DNA from: Epiperipatus broadwayi
Lineage: Eukaryota; Onychophora; Udeonychophora; Euonychophora; Peripatidae
Direction: 5' to 3'
DNA: 64,000 nucleotides
Assembly: GCA_028023455.1 (NCBI GenBank)
Contig: JAQFVV010000012.1
Coordinates: 7,972,499 to 8,036,498, forward strand
Shown here: one piece after another, positions 12,681-25,616 of the stretch
How the letters are laid out: each line of letters starts with the position of its first letter
Position numbering within the stretch: the stretch's first letter is position 1
Notes under the pieces: generated by a model
The model's database searches: none
What the model was told of the DNA's origin: nothing
The model's input: the letters and a program-made list of their open reading frames with translations, nothing else
Position numbers and translations under genes: made by a program

Positions 12681-13568
12681 ACTATTTTCCTATATATTCG
12701 TCAGTATGAATCCTGTTTATCGCATAGTTCTGCCGCCAGTCATCTTTCTACACTAATTATGGTAATGGTGTGATAATGGAATTGTACATTATTCACTCAA
12801 ATTTTCATCTTTTAATTATATATGTGGCAACTATGATTCCAATCTTTTCTATTTTTAAAAATCTTTTTATTCTTTGTGTTTTTTTTTATTTTTAAATTAC
12901 AGTGACCATACTTGTTTATTAATGGCAGCTAACGTGGTAATAGTGAGGAAGGGGGTTTTAATTCACCGCGTATTCGAAAACTTTTTTTGGCTCATTTTTA
13001 ATTTTTAAAAGCCTTATAAAATAATTTATACAAAATAAAAGTGTTCTAAATAAAGAATAGTTTTTTTGTGCGTCTCTCTGTAATAGAGATTTTAAACATG
13101 GGTATTTGCCTGTTGTATATATATAGGTGTGAGTGGATATCGTATGCATATAAAATATAAATATATGCTTAGAATTTATATTTACACTAAAATAAAGTAT
13201 TTACGTTGTAGAGTTATATGTAGCCGCGCTTGCATCTAAGCAGGACTTTTTTTTTTCATTTTAGAATATTTACGAATCTGTGTGTGTGTGTGTGTGTTGC
13301 ATTAACATACTTAAGTTTCGTAATTATGCGTTCAACACTAACTCTATACAATATAGACTAACAGATTTTAAGTAAGTCTTTTTTATCTTTTATGATACGC
13401 TTTCACCTTATAATTTGGTAATTTATGTTAATCTTGAATTTTTTAAATATACATATTATCATAACAATGTAATCTCAACTGAAGAAACCTTGTTTATGCA
13501 GATGAATTAATTGTTTCTTAAACAAAATAAGCTTTATTTCGTTGAATCTACCCAGGTCAAGCTTTAGT
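12681..13568. other. Non-coding DNA with a (TG)n microsatellite
   Basis: Contains a 9-unit TG run at 13279-13297. No gene recognised. Confidence 0.6.
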
Positions 13569-13922
13569 TTAAGTTTTGATCAGTTGACAGGTTGAATTAT
13601 GGGGACAGGAGGTAGATTCAATTAACCTGTTATTTGTCACATCTGACTTAACAGATAGAGGACTAAGCTTTTTTGCATCTCTTATTTCTTTCATTTTTAC
13701 TTTACTGAACAGCATTTCAGTCTTAGATAAATCTTCTCAACTTTTTGATTTTTGCATTCGGTCTTGATAGCTCAGCCTTGTCATCACTACAAATCTTCAT
13801 CCATTAGTAAAGAGGAAGTTTGACATGAGAGCTGAGAGACGAAAGGTCATGAGGTCAGGTTTCCGTAGTTGCTGTTGAATTGAGAAATTAGTTGAATTGC
13901 ATTTTGCCCCTCTGACCACCTC
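13569..13922 (-). pseudogene. Coding-like remnant behind a strong splice acceptor, unknown protein
   Basis: Reading the minus strand, a pyrimidine-rich acceptor ending TTCTTCTAG lies at 13923-13931. From 13922 a 41-codon frame opens (EVVRGAKCNSTNFSIQQQ..., ending ...FTNG, stop at 13797). A second short frame (KICSDDKAELSRPNAKIKK) covers about 13800-13738. A third, 55-codon frame starts at 13736 (EDLSKTEMLFSKVKMKEIRD..., ending CQLIKT, stop 13569-13571). Each piece begins close to where the previous one breaks, as in one coding region cut by two frameshifts. The island is clearly richer in G+C than its flanks. I do not recognise the family. It may be a decayed exon, or a real exon carrying assembly indels. 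Confidence 0.4.
13844..13857 (+). promoter_or_regulatory. AGGTCA direct repeat with 2-bp spacing (DR2)
   Basis: Two perfect AGGTCA half-sites separated by TG. A third AGGTCA lies at 13554-13559. AGGTCA direct repeats are known binding sites for nuclear-receptor dimers. The site falls inside the coding-like island, so it may be coincidence. Confidence 0.3.
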
Positions 13923-14275
13923 CTAGAAGAAGAAACAAAGAAGCAGCTGCTAAGTTTTGGTGATATTCATGTGATAAACAGTGCAAGGTTTTTTGCATCT
14001 GTCTAGTAGTGCAAATCTCATTTAGAACGTATATACTTAAATATACTATTTCTACTTGAAATTTTCAGGTTGTATTTAACAATAAAATCTTTTGTTTAAA
14101 AAAAAAAAAAAAGTTAATGATGTAAACGAAAAATAATGTTTTTGCTTTGTTTTTTTTTGTTAATTTTTATTTATAGTCTTTTTTAAAATATTTTTTATTG
14201 GAAATTATTTGAAAAGAAATTATATGTTATCTGATATATTTTTACTAAAATGTTATGATTGCATGCATATAAATG
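13923..14275. other. Non-coding flank
   Basis: Contains the pyrimidine tract noted for the minus-strand acceptor, then poly-A/T. Nothing else recognised. Confidence 0.5.
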
Positions 14276-14350
14276 GGAGAGCCTCGTGGCATAGCGGTGA
14301 TGCATTCTTTTGTCATGCTCATAATCTGGGTTTGAATCTGGGTCGCATAA
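14276..14350 (+). mobile_element. tRNA-like SINE head, degenerate
   Basis: An A-box-like TGGCATAGCGGT (14287-14298) is followed about 30 bases later by a B-box-like GGGTTTGAATC (14328-14338). This spacing is that of a Pol III tRNA promoter. The acceptor and anticodon stems do not fold into a clean tRNA. It differs in sequence from the tRNA-Gly retroposons at 3201 and 39618. Confidence 0.5.
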
Positions 14351-15815
14351 AACTTGAAAAAATTTGCATGTCAATCAGAAATAGATTTTTTTTAAAAATA
14401 GACAGCCTATAATCAATTTAATTGATTCGCCAATATTAGTCTGTAAATGAATATCTAGCTTTCCTTAGCTAGAAAATATGGGCAACAAACTCGTCACTTA
14501 GAAATTAGAAAGTCTGATGAATAATATCTTAACCTTGCTAGTCTTTTTATGGGGAGGGGGTTGCTGCTAAGATGATTTTTGTTACCTGTTTGTTTACATA
14601 ATTGAAAAGTTTATTTAAAAATACATAATGTTTAATTGTAATTATGTAATATAGTTTATAAACTGATGTGCATGTCAAATTAAGAAATTTAATAATTTTA
14701 TATTTTAAGAATAGTTGTTTGATGCTTATGTATAGTAATACAAAAATAGTATATATCAGATGTGGGCAAGTTCTTCAATAAGATACATTTCCATGTATTT
14801 TTGATTGATAGAGCCATACAAAATATTCTGAAATCGTATTTATAAATAATAAAATACATATAAGCAACTCTTTTAACTAGTACCATTTAAACGTTAAAAA
14901 TTTTTAAATATTTAATTTTTAATTAAAATATTTTAATTCTAGTAGATAGTATACTATTATAGGTTATTAATATAAAAGTTTAGGAAAAATGGCAACCACA
15001 TGCAGTATGCGAGCTGTAATTTGCCCATCATTGCACATTTATAATCTGCTTTAATGTGGGGCTTTTATGTGTTGATTCACTATAGCCATCATCATCACTT
15101 TGTACTCTCTTTTGATTTAGAACAGACCTTCACTCTTGAGTGACCATTTAGTAAGATTGATGACATCATAAAATAATGACTTGATATCATCTGGAAGAAA
15201 AATTGGGTGTTCTTGCTAAAAATGCCCAATCGAATGTTTATTTTTTATACATAGTAGTACAGGATATAATATACAGTATTTTGATTATAAAATTAAAATA
15301 CAATTATGTACTGTACTGTAATTTTCTTGTAAGACAATATATTAATTAATGACATAATTAAAGCAACATTTAATGACTACAAAAGAAAAAAAAATGCTTC
15401 CTTTGGCACAATAAGTAATCTAAAGCTTATTTGATATTATGTAGCAACCAAATATATTAATATTATATTTTTAAATGTGCACATTTGCATAAAAACTATC
15501 AGTTTGCTCATTTTTATAGATTAAAAATTCTCATTAATGGTATTTTGCTCACAGCAAAAATTACAATCATTGTATAGTAATTGTAAAATTTAGTTATTGT
15601 AATCATATGTTATTTTGAGAGGAAAAAAAAGGTTTATACATTATGGAATTAAAGTCTTTAAATACATGTGTGAATTATGATTTACTGTGCAGTATTTGCT
15701 TAATTTTAAATAATAATATAATTATATGTTTCAAGGATATTCATGCCAAAGGAGCATTATCAAAAATGTAAAAAGATATACTGCCAGAAAAAGAAATTCA
15801 AATTTTAGTTAATGT
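14351..15815. other. AT-rich non-coding DNA
   Basis: One short minus-strand frame (15190 down to 15117) follows a textbook acceptor (TTTTTCTTCCAG) and reads DIKSLFYDVINL...SEGLF-stop. It is too short to call as a gene. No other signal. Confidence 0.5.
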
Positions 15816-16065
15816 TAAACTAAAAATAAGTTTTAGTCGTATACTGTTAATAATTAATTTTAAATTGTGTACAGTATTATATTCATTTACTAAATCTAAG
15901 TTAAAAAATAATATTTACTGGATAGATTTTAAATCATAATCTTTAATTTGTTTCTGACATCTGCAGGACAATAGTAACATTAGAGTAAACTCATTTTATT
16001 CAACATAAAACCAAAAATAAGTTTTTGTCATATATTATTAATAATTGATTTTAAATTGTCTACTA
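15816..16065. repeat. Pair of ~60-bp direct repeats, period ~190 bp
   Basis: AAAAATAAGTTTTAGTCGTA...TAATTAATTTTAAATTGTGTAC (15822-15872) recurs as AAAAATAAGTTTTTGTCATA...TAATTGATTTTAAATTGTCTAC (16012-16062) with few changes. Confidence 0.7.
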
Positions 16066-18838
16066 TTATGTGATAGCTAAAATATTCAGTTGAGCAATTT
16101 TAAATTAAAACTTTTATGAGCATTAATTTCAGTTTAATTACACTGCTTATTATTGTAAATTTTAGCCACTTTAATGTGTTTATTTTTGCAAATGTGTTTT
16201 TGATATTAAAAAAAGGAGGGGGGGGGTGATTTTATCATTGTGCATTTAATAATAAATTTTATATGATGAAAATGCAGTACAAATAAATTGAAGAAGTTTC
16301 TTACTTTTAATTTTTATTTAAATGACTCATGTTTCTATCACTACTGTATACTATATTATTTCTTTTCAAGAAAATAGCTACCACACATAATAAAATGTGA
16401 TATCTCATGCCATTAAAAAGACCATAGATAGCATATTTGTATATAAAGTGATGTTTATTTAGATCTGCATAGTACAAACTATAAAAAAGTATTAAATATT
16501 CATTGCAATATGAAAACATTAGATACATTTTTTTTTTTTACTTTTGCAATGTCAGAATTTTTATTTTTTTCAAAGTTCACTAAATTAGCTACTCTTAACA
16601 ATACAGTTTATGAGATATTACTAACATTGTTTTTTTAATTCTAAATAATTTGACATAAAGATTTTTAAAAAATGAAACTTCAATATAGGTTTTTTTTTTT
16701 AATGCAATGATTAACCATTTTGCGAAGGAATACAAAAAATTGCCAACTGGAATTACTCTTTTCTTCTTGGTCCAATTTTTGTACATTTGCACAGTGAAAC
16801 CAGACATTTATTTTCTAATGATATTACCTTTTTTAAAGTTTTCACTTACCATATGTTTCAATGGGGATCACATCATTTTTTTAACCTATAAATCAAAGAG
16901 TCATTGTAATCTTCAAGATGTACTAACTTCAACAACTAATGCAACCTTTTGTTGACACTTTGGACAAAGATGCTGAATAGTAAATCACAAATGAAAGAAT
17001 TAATCAATAAGGAATTAATGCAACTGTATGAAGAACATGCCTATAAAGAAGCCATGAACAGCATTTTTTGAAAAAATTGACCTAACTTACACAGTTGTAT
17101 CTAATCTAAAAATGACTTAATTCAGCGAATGAGATCTTATATTACACATGATGTATGAAAAAAAAATCAAAGAAGCAAATCAACCATCCATTGTACATTT
17201 TTTACCTATAGATCCTCAATTATCACTACCTGATTTATCTTCAAAAGAAAAAAAAAATTATCAAAGAATTTAAAAAACAATGATAGACCCTTAGAATGAA
17301 CCAATGAACCACTGATGACTCAGATAACTGGATTATAAGAAAAACAACTTTAAGCTATGTGTTTTTTTTTTCTTTTTATATAGATTTAAATTGCATTATC
17401 TTTTAAACCTACATACTTTAAGTGCATACTTGCGTGATTAACAATAGTACAGTTTACATATGCATATATTGTATATTAGAGTTTTTTAAAATTACCATAT
17501 ATACTAGATTAAGTTATTTTTGTACATTTGTGCTATAATCTTTAACCACAGGAATGAGTTAAATTTTTCTCGATATAAAACCATTATAATGGCTTTTTAT
17601 ATGATCTTGCTTTACAATGAGTTTTGGGGAACCAGTTGTTCTCACTAAGTGGGGTAAAGATTTATAATATACTTTTATGGTCTGATTTTTTTCTTTACAT
17701 TTTTCATATTTGGATCTTTTTGATTTTCTTATTAATACATTAATATTTATGTCTTGTATTCATTATTTCTAGAAGAATCACTATTGATTATTTATTAGCT
17801 TATCATTATTATTTTCATAAATTTTATAGAAGTGATAGAAGTAAAACTGAATAAAAGAATCATATAGTAATGAATCACATGTTTTAAATTAGTGTTATAA
17901 ATTTGACTTTATGTCATATTGTATTTTTAATATGAATAATGAAAATGACCGACATTTAAGTGCTGTAATATGGATAGATGTAGTTGTAATTGTATGATGT
18001 TGAAATAATTCAGAATATAAGAAACAACTCATAACTAATCATTATTTGATAATATCATAAGGTCTCAACACTAAATTAAGAAAAAAGATAGAATGCATAT
18101 AATATTATTATAATGTTATGAAAAGTAGGGGTGACATGAAAAGATTATCATCCTCATTGAATAAATAAAATATAGAATGAGCAAATATAAAATGCTAAAT
18201 ATAAAAGTAATAATACAATTATAATTTACAAGCTTCATCACCAACATTAAACAAGTATAATTAACAGTCATCACTTACAACTGGATTTAAAGAGATTCAA
18301 TAGTCAGTGTCAAATTTAGGGCCTAATATACAACAATCATCTGGATGCACATATTTAAGTGCTAAAGTATCTGTCATAAAAAATAATGCTTGGATTCTAA
18401 AACATGCTAATCATTATCAATGCTCTGGCCATATGGTACCATGAGTGTACAGGCCAATTTTAAACTAAATATTCTCTAAAGAAGTGTAAAATGCAGTGAA
18501 TGGACTTTAAAGATCATCTTGTCCTTTGCATCATCCAGAGAATTATCTGAATGTTCAAACAAATTTCCACATATAAATTAATATTATTGCTCTAGATCTT
18601 GTTCAAGATTACTATGACTGTGAACAAGAGAAGGTATACATTTTATGCTTAGTCTAGTTTAATTGAAATAATCTTATTAGGCTAATTTACAAATCCCTTA
18701 AAATACTATGCTATAATGAAGTCAAGTCACATACACTGCCAAGGTATAGAACTGACAGCTAGAGGAATAAAGACACTTATTTTTTAACAATTACTTAAAA
18801 AATTAAATAATAAATTAATTTAAAAATTTGAGAAAAGA
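16066..18838. other. AT-rich non-coding DNA
   Basis: Includes a 9-base G run at 16218-16226. The 82-codon plus-strand frame (16707-16955) overlaps a 70-codon minus-strand frame, so it is not called. Some weakly coding-like sequence follows (16960-17080) but it is interrupted by stops. Confidence 0.55.
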
Positions 18839-19717
18839 TGCACACCTGGATCTCGTTTTATGCGGATTATTTTAATGCAATTTTGAAGTTATGCGATTCA
18901 TGTTTTTTCTTAATATCCTTCATATTTCACTATATTTATTAGATACCAAGAAATTTAAATTGTTAATAACTTATTTTGACTTGAAATACTTTTTTTTTTC
19001 AAAAATATAATGTTATATTAGCAGCTAACGTGAATATGGTCTGAAGCTGTATTTAGAATCTTAGCTTCTATGTAAATAATTTAGTTATACTAATGAGTAA
19101 ATAATAATAATAATAGATTTATACATGTATAAAAATATCGCAATAAATATTCAAAAATTTTAAACTTTTAAAACGTATTTTGTTAGATATAACAGAAATA
19201 AATATATTTTTAAATTTTTAAAATAAATAATAACAAAAGATTTTATTGATTTTATAAACTGAAAATAATCTTTCTAATGATAATGTATAATCTTTTTGTT
19301 TTGATTGCGATCTCATTTTTTTAATATAGAAACATAAAACCATTAACACAACACAAGACTGAAAGTGGCGCTAGTTGTACATCATGATACAAATCTCATT
19401 TCTTACTAGTTGACAACAAACACATATTGTCAAATAGTGGTAATGATTAAAGAATGTATGAAACAATGTAAAATTAAATACTGTAATTAATAAAAAAAGT
19501 TTGTCTTGTATTAATTTTTTTCAAATATTTGAAATTTTTTATTAGTCATACTTTATTTCCTTTATTTTTTTAACGTGAATCTTAAAGTAATTTTTCCTTG
19601 TTGCTTTGCTTTTATGCCAAATTCTGAAAAATACAGACCCTAGCTCCCATGTGCGATTTCTTTTGTGCACATTTTCTAAGGAACCTATCTACCGCATAAA
19701 ATGAGACCCAGGTGTAC
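18839..19717. mobile_element. DNA element with ~25-bp terminal inverted repeats, non-autonomous
   Basis: The left end ACACCTGGATCTCGTTTT plus ATGCGG (18842-18865) is the inverse of the right end, CCGCAT followed by AAAATGAGACCCAGGTGT (19692-19715), with two mismatches. Between them lie ~830 bp of AT-rich DNA with no transposase frame. The target duplication is not clear, so the superfamily cannot be named. Confidence 0.7.
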
Positions 19718-20280
19718 TTCCAAATCAAATACAGTTTATCTAAAAATATTATAATGAAAACTGGTTGATTTTTTTATACTACGTTAATTAACCATTACTT
19801 TTTGGTTTAACCTTTTTTAATAATTAAATATAAAATAATATCTTACAATTAAGAGATGAGAACATTTTAAATTAGCTATAAACCTGTTTTACAATTTTGG
19901 GGGGAAAATCAAATGGATAAAAAAACATGTTTAAAAAAAATTATTATTGATTATCATTTTTATTTATATTAAAACTTATTTGTAACTGTAGATGTGCACA
20001 CTACAATATCTTTTTACCATGGATTTTTTGCTCTTGAGTTCTTTTTTGGTTATAAATTTCAACTTTTGTTCATGTTGATATTTTCATTGTCGAGTTTAAA
20101 CAAGTCTATTTTTTTAGAAGTTCTATTAACTTTTTTTATAGATTCAAATTTTTATTATGATAACTTCTCCATTAACACAGATTTTCAGTGTAATGTGCAC
20201 AGTTAAATTTATTCATTTTTACCATATAATATTTTCAAGTTTCACAGAGGCTGAATTGATCTTTTTTTTTTTCAATCTAA
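19718..20280. other. AT-rich non-coding DNA
   Basis: The 70-codon frame at 19994-20206 is F/L/S/I-rich, typical of chance frames in T-rich DNA. No gene seen. Confidence 0.55.
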
Positions 20281-20698
20281 TAATTTGTAGACAGGCAAAC
20301 ACAGAATGAGGCTCATGCTTTTGGATGAAAACAAGGTTTGCAAATTTTTTCTGGGGTGTTCTACATTTTTGATGAACAGGCTACATGGTGAGGTTTGATG
20401 ATGTTCAGCTTCTAGCTAAAATTTGGCACATGGTTTTTTTAAAATCCATTTTTAAAAACTAGTAGTGAGATAAATTATTTCCAGAAGTATTTCTCACTGC
20501 TCTTTTCACAGCTGAATTTCTGCTACTGTTTTCTTCATCAGCTGAGTCAAAAATGACTGTTCCTCATAAGACAACTTTGGTCCTTTGCTTTAACCTGCCC
20601 CTCCAAATGGTTTCTTTGGAACAATCATCTGTTCACTTATCATCCCAGACAATAATAGCATTAAATCCTGACCAATTGAATCTATTTTTACAAAAGGC
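20281..20698 (-). pseudogene. Decayed coding-like region, unknown protein
   Basis: A single minus-strand frame of ~140 codons runs from 20698 to 20281, interrupted by five stops, three of them TGA. Between stops it reads like protein: FNWSGFNAIIVWDDK, TDDCSKETIWRGRLKQRTK, GTVIFDSADEENSSRNSAVK, then PVHQKCRTPQKKFAN and IQKHEPHSVFACLQ. TGA is what CpG decay makes of the arginine codon CGA, which would fit an old pseudogene. The island is richer in G+C than its flanks. A second frame on the same strand is also partly open (MIVPKKPFGGAG). I recognise no family, and the frame choice is a judgement. Confidence 0.35.
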
Positions 20699-22137
20699 TA
20701 TTTAATTATTTTCCTTTTTAAATTAAAATATTCTATTCACCGAAAAAAATTCCTTTATTTATTTATTTTTTAATTGCCAAAAAAAAAAAAAAAACAGGAT
20801 AAACTTTAGCTACACTTTGAATTGAACAACATTACTTTTTATTTTAGAGAGAGATAAGGAGAAAAGAAAACCAACTTTAATTAATAGACAGGGTATGAGC
20901 ACAGACTTTCACATGACCCATCACTCCTCACACTATCTCATAACTTTAATTAATTAAAATAAAATTTCTTATCAAAAGGGTTAAATCTTTATTTTTTTTT
21001 TTTTAAAAACCTTATACAGAATAGATAAATTTTTATTTATTTATTTTTTATTTTTTTAATAAAAAGTTAAAACTAATCAATGCATTATTGAAGAGAAAAT
21101 AAATTTATTTTATTATTTTTTAGACTTTTTCTCCCTCTTTTAACTACTCTTAGCAAATTACAAATATTCACATTATTATTTTTAAAATAAATATTTGGGA
21201 ATTCTCATATTACCATTTAAGAAATGTAAAAACTTTTAAATAAATTACTACTTGATATTATATATCAAATTTATTAAGTGCAAACAGATAACATTGTAAT
21301 AACGTGAAAGCTAAAACCTTCAACAGATATGCTTTAAACATGCTTATGTGACAGCCAATCAGATGCAATAATGACAGCACACGGACCTCTCAATTCTCAA
21401 ACACAAGTCAGAACTATAAGAAAAAGATGGGACCCGCCTTCCTCTATGCCACAATTTTTATACAAATAAGCTAGACTCAAGCATTTTGAACTAAGAGTGT
21501 GAAACTTAAATAAAAAAATATGAGAAAAATAAATCTTATAATTTTCCTATTCTAACTTTAATTTAATAAGCTTGCACTATCTGACGTGGTCAGAATTGGC
21601 CTCTGTCAACAATGTTACAATCTGTTTGTCCAAAAATTTGTGGTGATATTTTGTATATGTTGAATTATTTTCATCACCTAAAATTAATTGTTATATGTCT
21701 TTAGAACAATTCAGATTTTACTTAAACTTTTCAAATATATTCAAATATTAATAATAACACACAAGTTAGTATATTGTGATATTCTTTCTTATTCTTTGAC
21801 TATTTCTGGCCTGACAATGAAAGTACTAATGTGACAATCAAACCTAGGACTGTCATTGAATAAACAAATTGAATAGAACATCATCTACAGAGTTCAGATT
21901 CAATTCCCATGTTAGTCATTAGTTGGGTCAACAACACCAGAAGAAAAGGGGAAAATATCATTCAAAACAGTGTGATATATACTAGCCTGTGGGCTTTTAC
22001 TAACAGTTGAAGATATTTGAAAAATTTAAACAAAGTTTGAATTTTGCTAAAAATATTGAACAATATAAGATAATGAAAATAATCTAACATATAATTACAA
22101 ATCATTATCTAAGTAATGTTACCATTTTGATTTTATA
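20699..22137. other. AT-rich non-coding DNA
   Basis: A GC-richer patch at 21340-21450 has an AGCCAATCAG box and a CTATAAG downstream, but no gene follows on either strand. Otherwise nothing recognised. Confidence 0.5.
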
Positions 22138-22400
22138 TATATTCTAACTTCTTTGTTTATAAGACCAAACTCTATTGGCAGATATGAAGAATAAAAATAA
22201 GATAAATATAATTCAAAACACTGACTGCATATTCGCGACTAATTCTTATTATTTTATTAAAATCAGAGAGTATTTAATTTTAAACCTATATACTGTATAT
22301 ACTAGAATATACAGTTGAATGAAAATGTTTATCTTCTCATTTTAGTTTAGTATTACTAATTAATATTTATAACCATTTTAATCACCACTTTTCTCTCTCC
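22138..22400. repeat. Dispersed repeat, copy B
   Basis: Direct-orientation relative of 12433-12680; see shared blocks listed there. Diverged, with an extra TATACTGTATATACTAGAATAT insertion-like stretch near 22288-22310. Confidence 0.65.
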
Positions 22401-24649
22401 ATTTTTTTAAAAATTACTTGTCTTTTTCTCAATTTTGTTTTTCCCCTCCCAAGAATTAGTCCGAGTTACTGCTAATAATGACAATCTTTAAAGTGATAAT
22501 AATTTAGTTGCTTGATCTTTAGGCTAAAACATCCTTTTACAAGATAATGAAAAAAACAAACAACTTTCTTATAGAAATGAAAACTTCTGTGGTTTCTATT
22601 TTACTATAATAGTGTCATATTATTATTAAATTACTGCATTAAAAAACAAACCTCATCAACTAGTCATTAAATTATTCTATTAAAAGCAAACTTTACCACT
22701 TTACTCTATTATTAACTACCATGCAATTCTTAATTTAGATAGTAAGATTAGAAAGAGAAGTATTCGGACCATTCCCTATATAATTAAATAAATAATTTAC
22801 TCAGCTAAATTATTAAAAATTATGAAGTTAATAAAAAATAAAAATAGCAATAACGAATGTGAATATATAACTGTTTATGTATATATTCAATATTATTGCA
22901 TATAAATAAAAGCAAATGGAAATTTGAAACTCAGTTCTTATATGTGTACTTACTAATAGATTTAGGAAATGCTTAAAAATAACAGTTGTTATTCAATTAC
23001 TCTTAAAGCCATTTTTTCTACTTTTTAAAAACTTTCAATATTCTATTTTTCTTAGTTATGTGTTTGGTGGTCTTTTTTGATATTACATGCGCTTGGATTA
23101 GGCAAAAGAAATCAAATAGTGGGTGATGTCTATCGAACCATTATAAGAAAGAAGAATTTGAAACATTAATATTAAGTTATGGTAATGTAAACATGCAGAT
23201 TCTAAGTTTCACCTTTATTACTGACAATATAAAACAACCATTCTTATTCAAATTTCATAAGTTACATCCCTTTTTTTTGTGGGAAAATTCTTATGCAGAT
23301 AGATGTATTTGCAACTGGTAAAAGCTTGCATATACATAATATTTTTTACCTAAAGGATCATTTTTAACACTGCAAAAGGATTAAAAGAATATATAAACAT
23401 AGCTTACTTAAATCTGTGTGTATATATATGTACTTTTTAAATTATGTATATATGCATCGATATTAAAAAGTTCTGGGCTTTATCCATAATTTCTATTATG
23501 ACACTACTTGTCCTTCATCATACATATTTTATGGATTATTATAATTTAAATCAGTTAAACATTTTCAATATGATGGAGCCAGATCTTAAAATTTGGTAGC
23601 CTAAAAATCCAAGTTGGTGATAAATATATTATTTTTAATAATTTTATGCTGTTAACAATGCCTCACTTCCTGAGTATTAACACACGTGTGTATGTATGAA
23701 GAATTTCATCTGATTAAATGCAATGTATCCATTCTTTAGAACAATTGCTCTTATAAAAAAATTTTAATGATGCTAAATAAATAATTTTTAAAATAATAAT
23801 AGTAATAATAATAATAATAGCACTAGAGAGCAACTACTGTTTTATACTATAATTTAAAGTGGAAATTATTATTTGAACATTAGAAGGTAATTTTTAAATA
23901 AATCAGATATTCAGATAAATTATTAAAATATTCCAATTTTCAATTTTATAAAAGCTATTATAATTACAAGTCAGTTTAGACTGGAAAAAATGGTTGTGTC
24001 TAATGAAACCACAAGCCATAAACATAACTTTATCTTGTGCAACTGCTATTAAATCCATGGTGACAAAAGCAAAATGTTGACAGAGTTGGAGACTTAAACA
24101 AGAAAGTATCTATGTCAGAAATCTGTAAATACTAATAAGGAGAAAACAGGCAGTATTTCATAATTTACATTGCATAATTTCTTAAAACTAACATCTAGCA
24201 TAATAACATTGTTTACAGATCTTGTCAGATAAACCATTACTACAATTTCAGAGAAATTCAACTCACCATTTTAAATGAATTGTGTGCCTCATTCAAATGC
24301 TTCTTTACAGAACACTATAATTATCACTATAACTGATATGAATTGTTCTCTTTTCCATTTTCTAAGGTAATTTCTTTTTGATGTCTTAAATACTAAGTGG
24401 GACACAATTTTTTAGAATTGCTGATTATCCAAACTGTAAATATTTCATTTTGAAATTTCACAATGCAGAATAAATAGATAGATTTAAAAGAAATATCAAA
24501 GTCTTAGACAGATATGCTCTTATTGCAACTAACCTAAACTGTTAAAGATATATAATTAAATTGTTAAAATATGCATACTTAGATTTTAGCATTGATGACT
24601 CTCACAGGCTGATTGAACCATTTGACATGGCCATTAGTCTTCAACTTAC
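22401..24649. other. AT-rich non-coding DNA
   Basis: Includes an (ATA)n microsatellite at about 23795-23819. The last few hundred bases may belong to the 5' part of the LINE that follows, but I see no frame that proves it. Confidence 0.5.
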
Positions 24650-25616
24650 ATTCGTAAAAAAAAATATGCACTAGTCCTAGTATATGGTAGCATGTATAAA
24701 TTTAAAACCAAACTGTACAAAGGTATAAACTTCAGTGAAATTTGTACTTTGATTACAGATCAGTAGACCATGTTGCTATTGCAAATATACAGCCTTAAAC
24801 TGCAGTTACTGCAAACAACACAATCATGTAGTCAATACATGCCCCAATTTATTAAGCAAATATTGTAACTGAATTGCCACACTAATACATCAATGCTCAA
24901 TACTTGACTCAAAATGTGTTCTTTATCTAGGAAAACTACCAGTATGGAAAGAAAAAAAGCATTAGTAATGACTCTGCAAATAGAAATGACCACCAGAGGA
25001 CTCATCATGAATTTCCTGTTTCTAATGATAAAGAAATTACAAAACTTTATCATAGCATACCATCATAAATTGATTTGATTTCTAACAAGAAACAATTGAT
25101 TTGCATCTTATAAGAAGGAAATTTTCTTATTAAAGATAACATGCCTTGAAATTAATGGACATTTTTTAAAAACCTAATAAATCCATAATTGATAAAATGA
25201 TAATTCCACAAGAAAATCAAAACTTGGCTGGCCATTAAAAAAAGAGTGAGGAAGAAAGAAAGCCTTAGATGCAAATGGTAGTGATACCGATCTTATTACT
25301 GAACATATTAAAAAGATTAAAAACTGCATTTTATAGTACTCATGAATCTGTTGAACCAGATGATATCACAGAAGAAAGAACTGGTTGAAATTAATCAGGT
25401 TAGTGATCTGGTGTGCAGCATAAAAAAGTCTCAGAATATTCTTTAAATCTGTGCAAAACTAAGAGAGAAATTTTTGATTTTACTAATGATAATTCATTAA
25501 TAATGTTTTTCAATTAGAGTAAACAAATGATACTGGATTTTTTATTTAGTCATAGTATAAGTGTAAAAACATATACATAACCATGTATAATATTAGTTTA
25601 GATCTACAATAGATAT
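24650..25616 (+). pseudogene. LINE ORF1 remnant with CCHC zinc knuckle
   Basis: A perfect knuckle C-X2-C-X4-H-X4-C (CSYCKQHNHVVNTC) is encoded at 24801-24842, followed by an in-frame TGA where a second cysteine cluster would start. Upstream, in another frame, VYKFKTKLYKGINFSEI resembles the stretch that precedes the knuckles in LINE ORF1 proteins. ORF1 knuckles bind RNA in the LINE ribonucleoprotein. Many stops and frameshifts show it is dead. It lies directly 5' of the LTR retrotransposon, and LINE ORF2 resumes on the far side at 36074 in the same orientation. I infer that both parts are one LINE split by the LTR element. A Gag knuckle from another retroelement is the alternative. Confidence 0.6.

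Noticed and set aside
16960-17330. Coding-like piece (LINKELMQLYEEHAYKEAMN)
   Set aside because: Short, followed by frequent stops in the same frame, no splice signals that make sense.
21340-21450. CCAAT box plus CTATAAG resembling a promoter
   Set aside because: No gene starts downstream on either strand and the spacing is not diagnostic.
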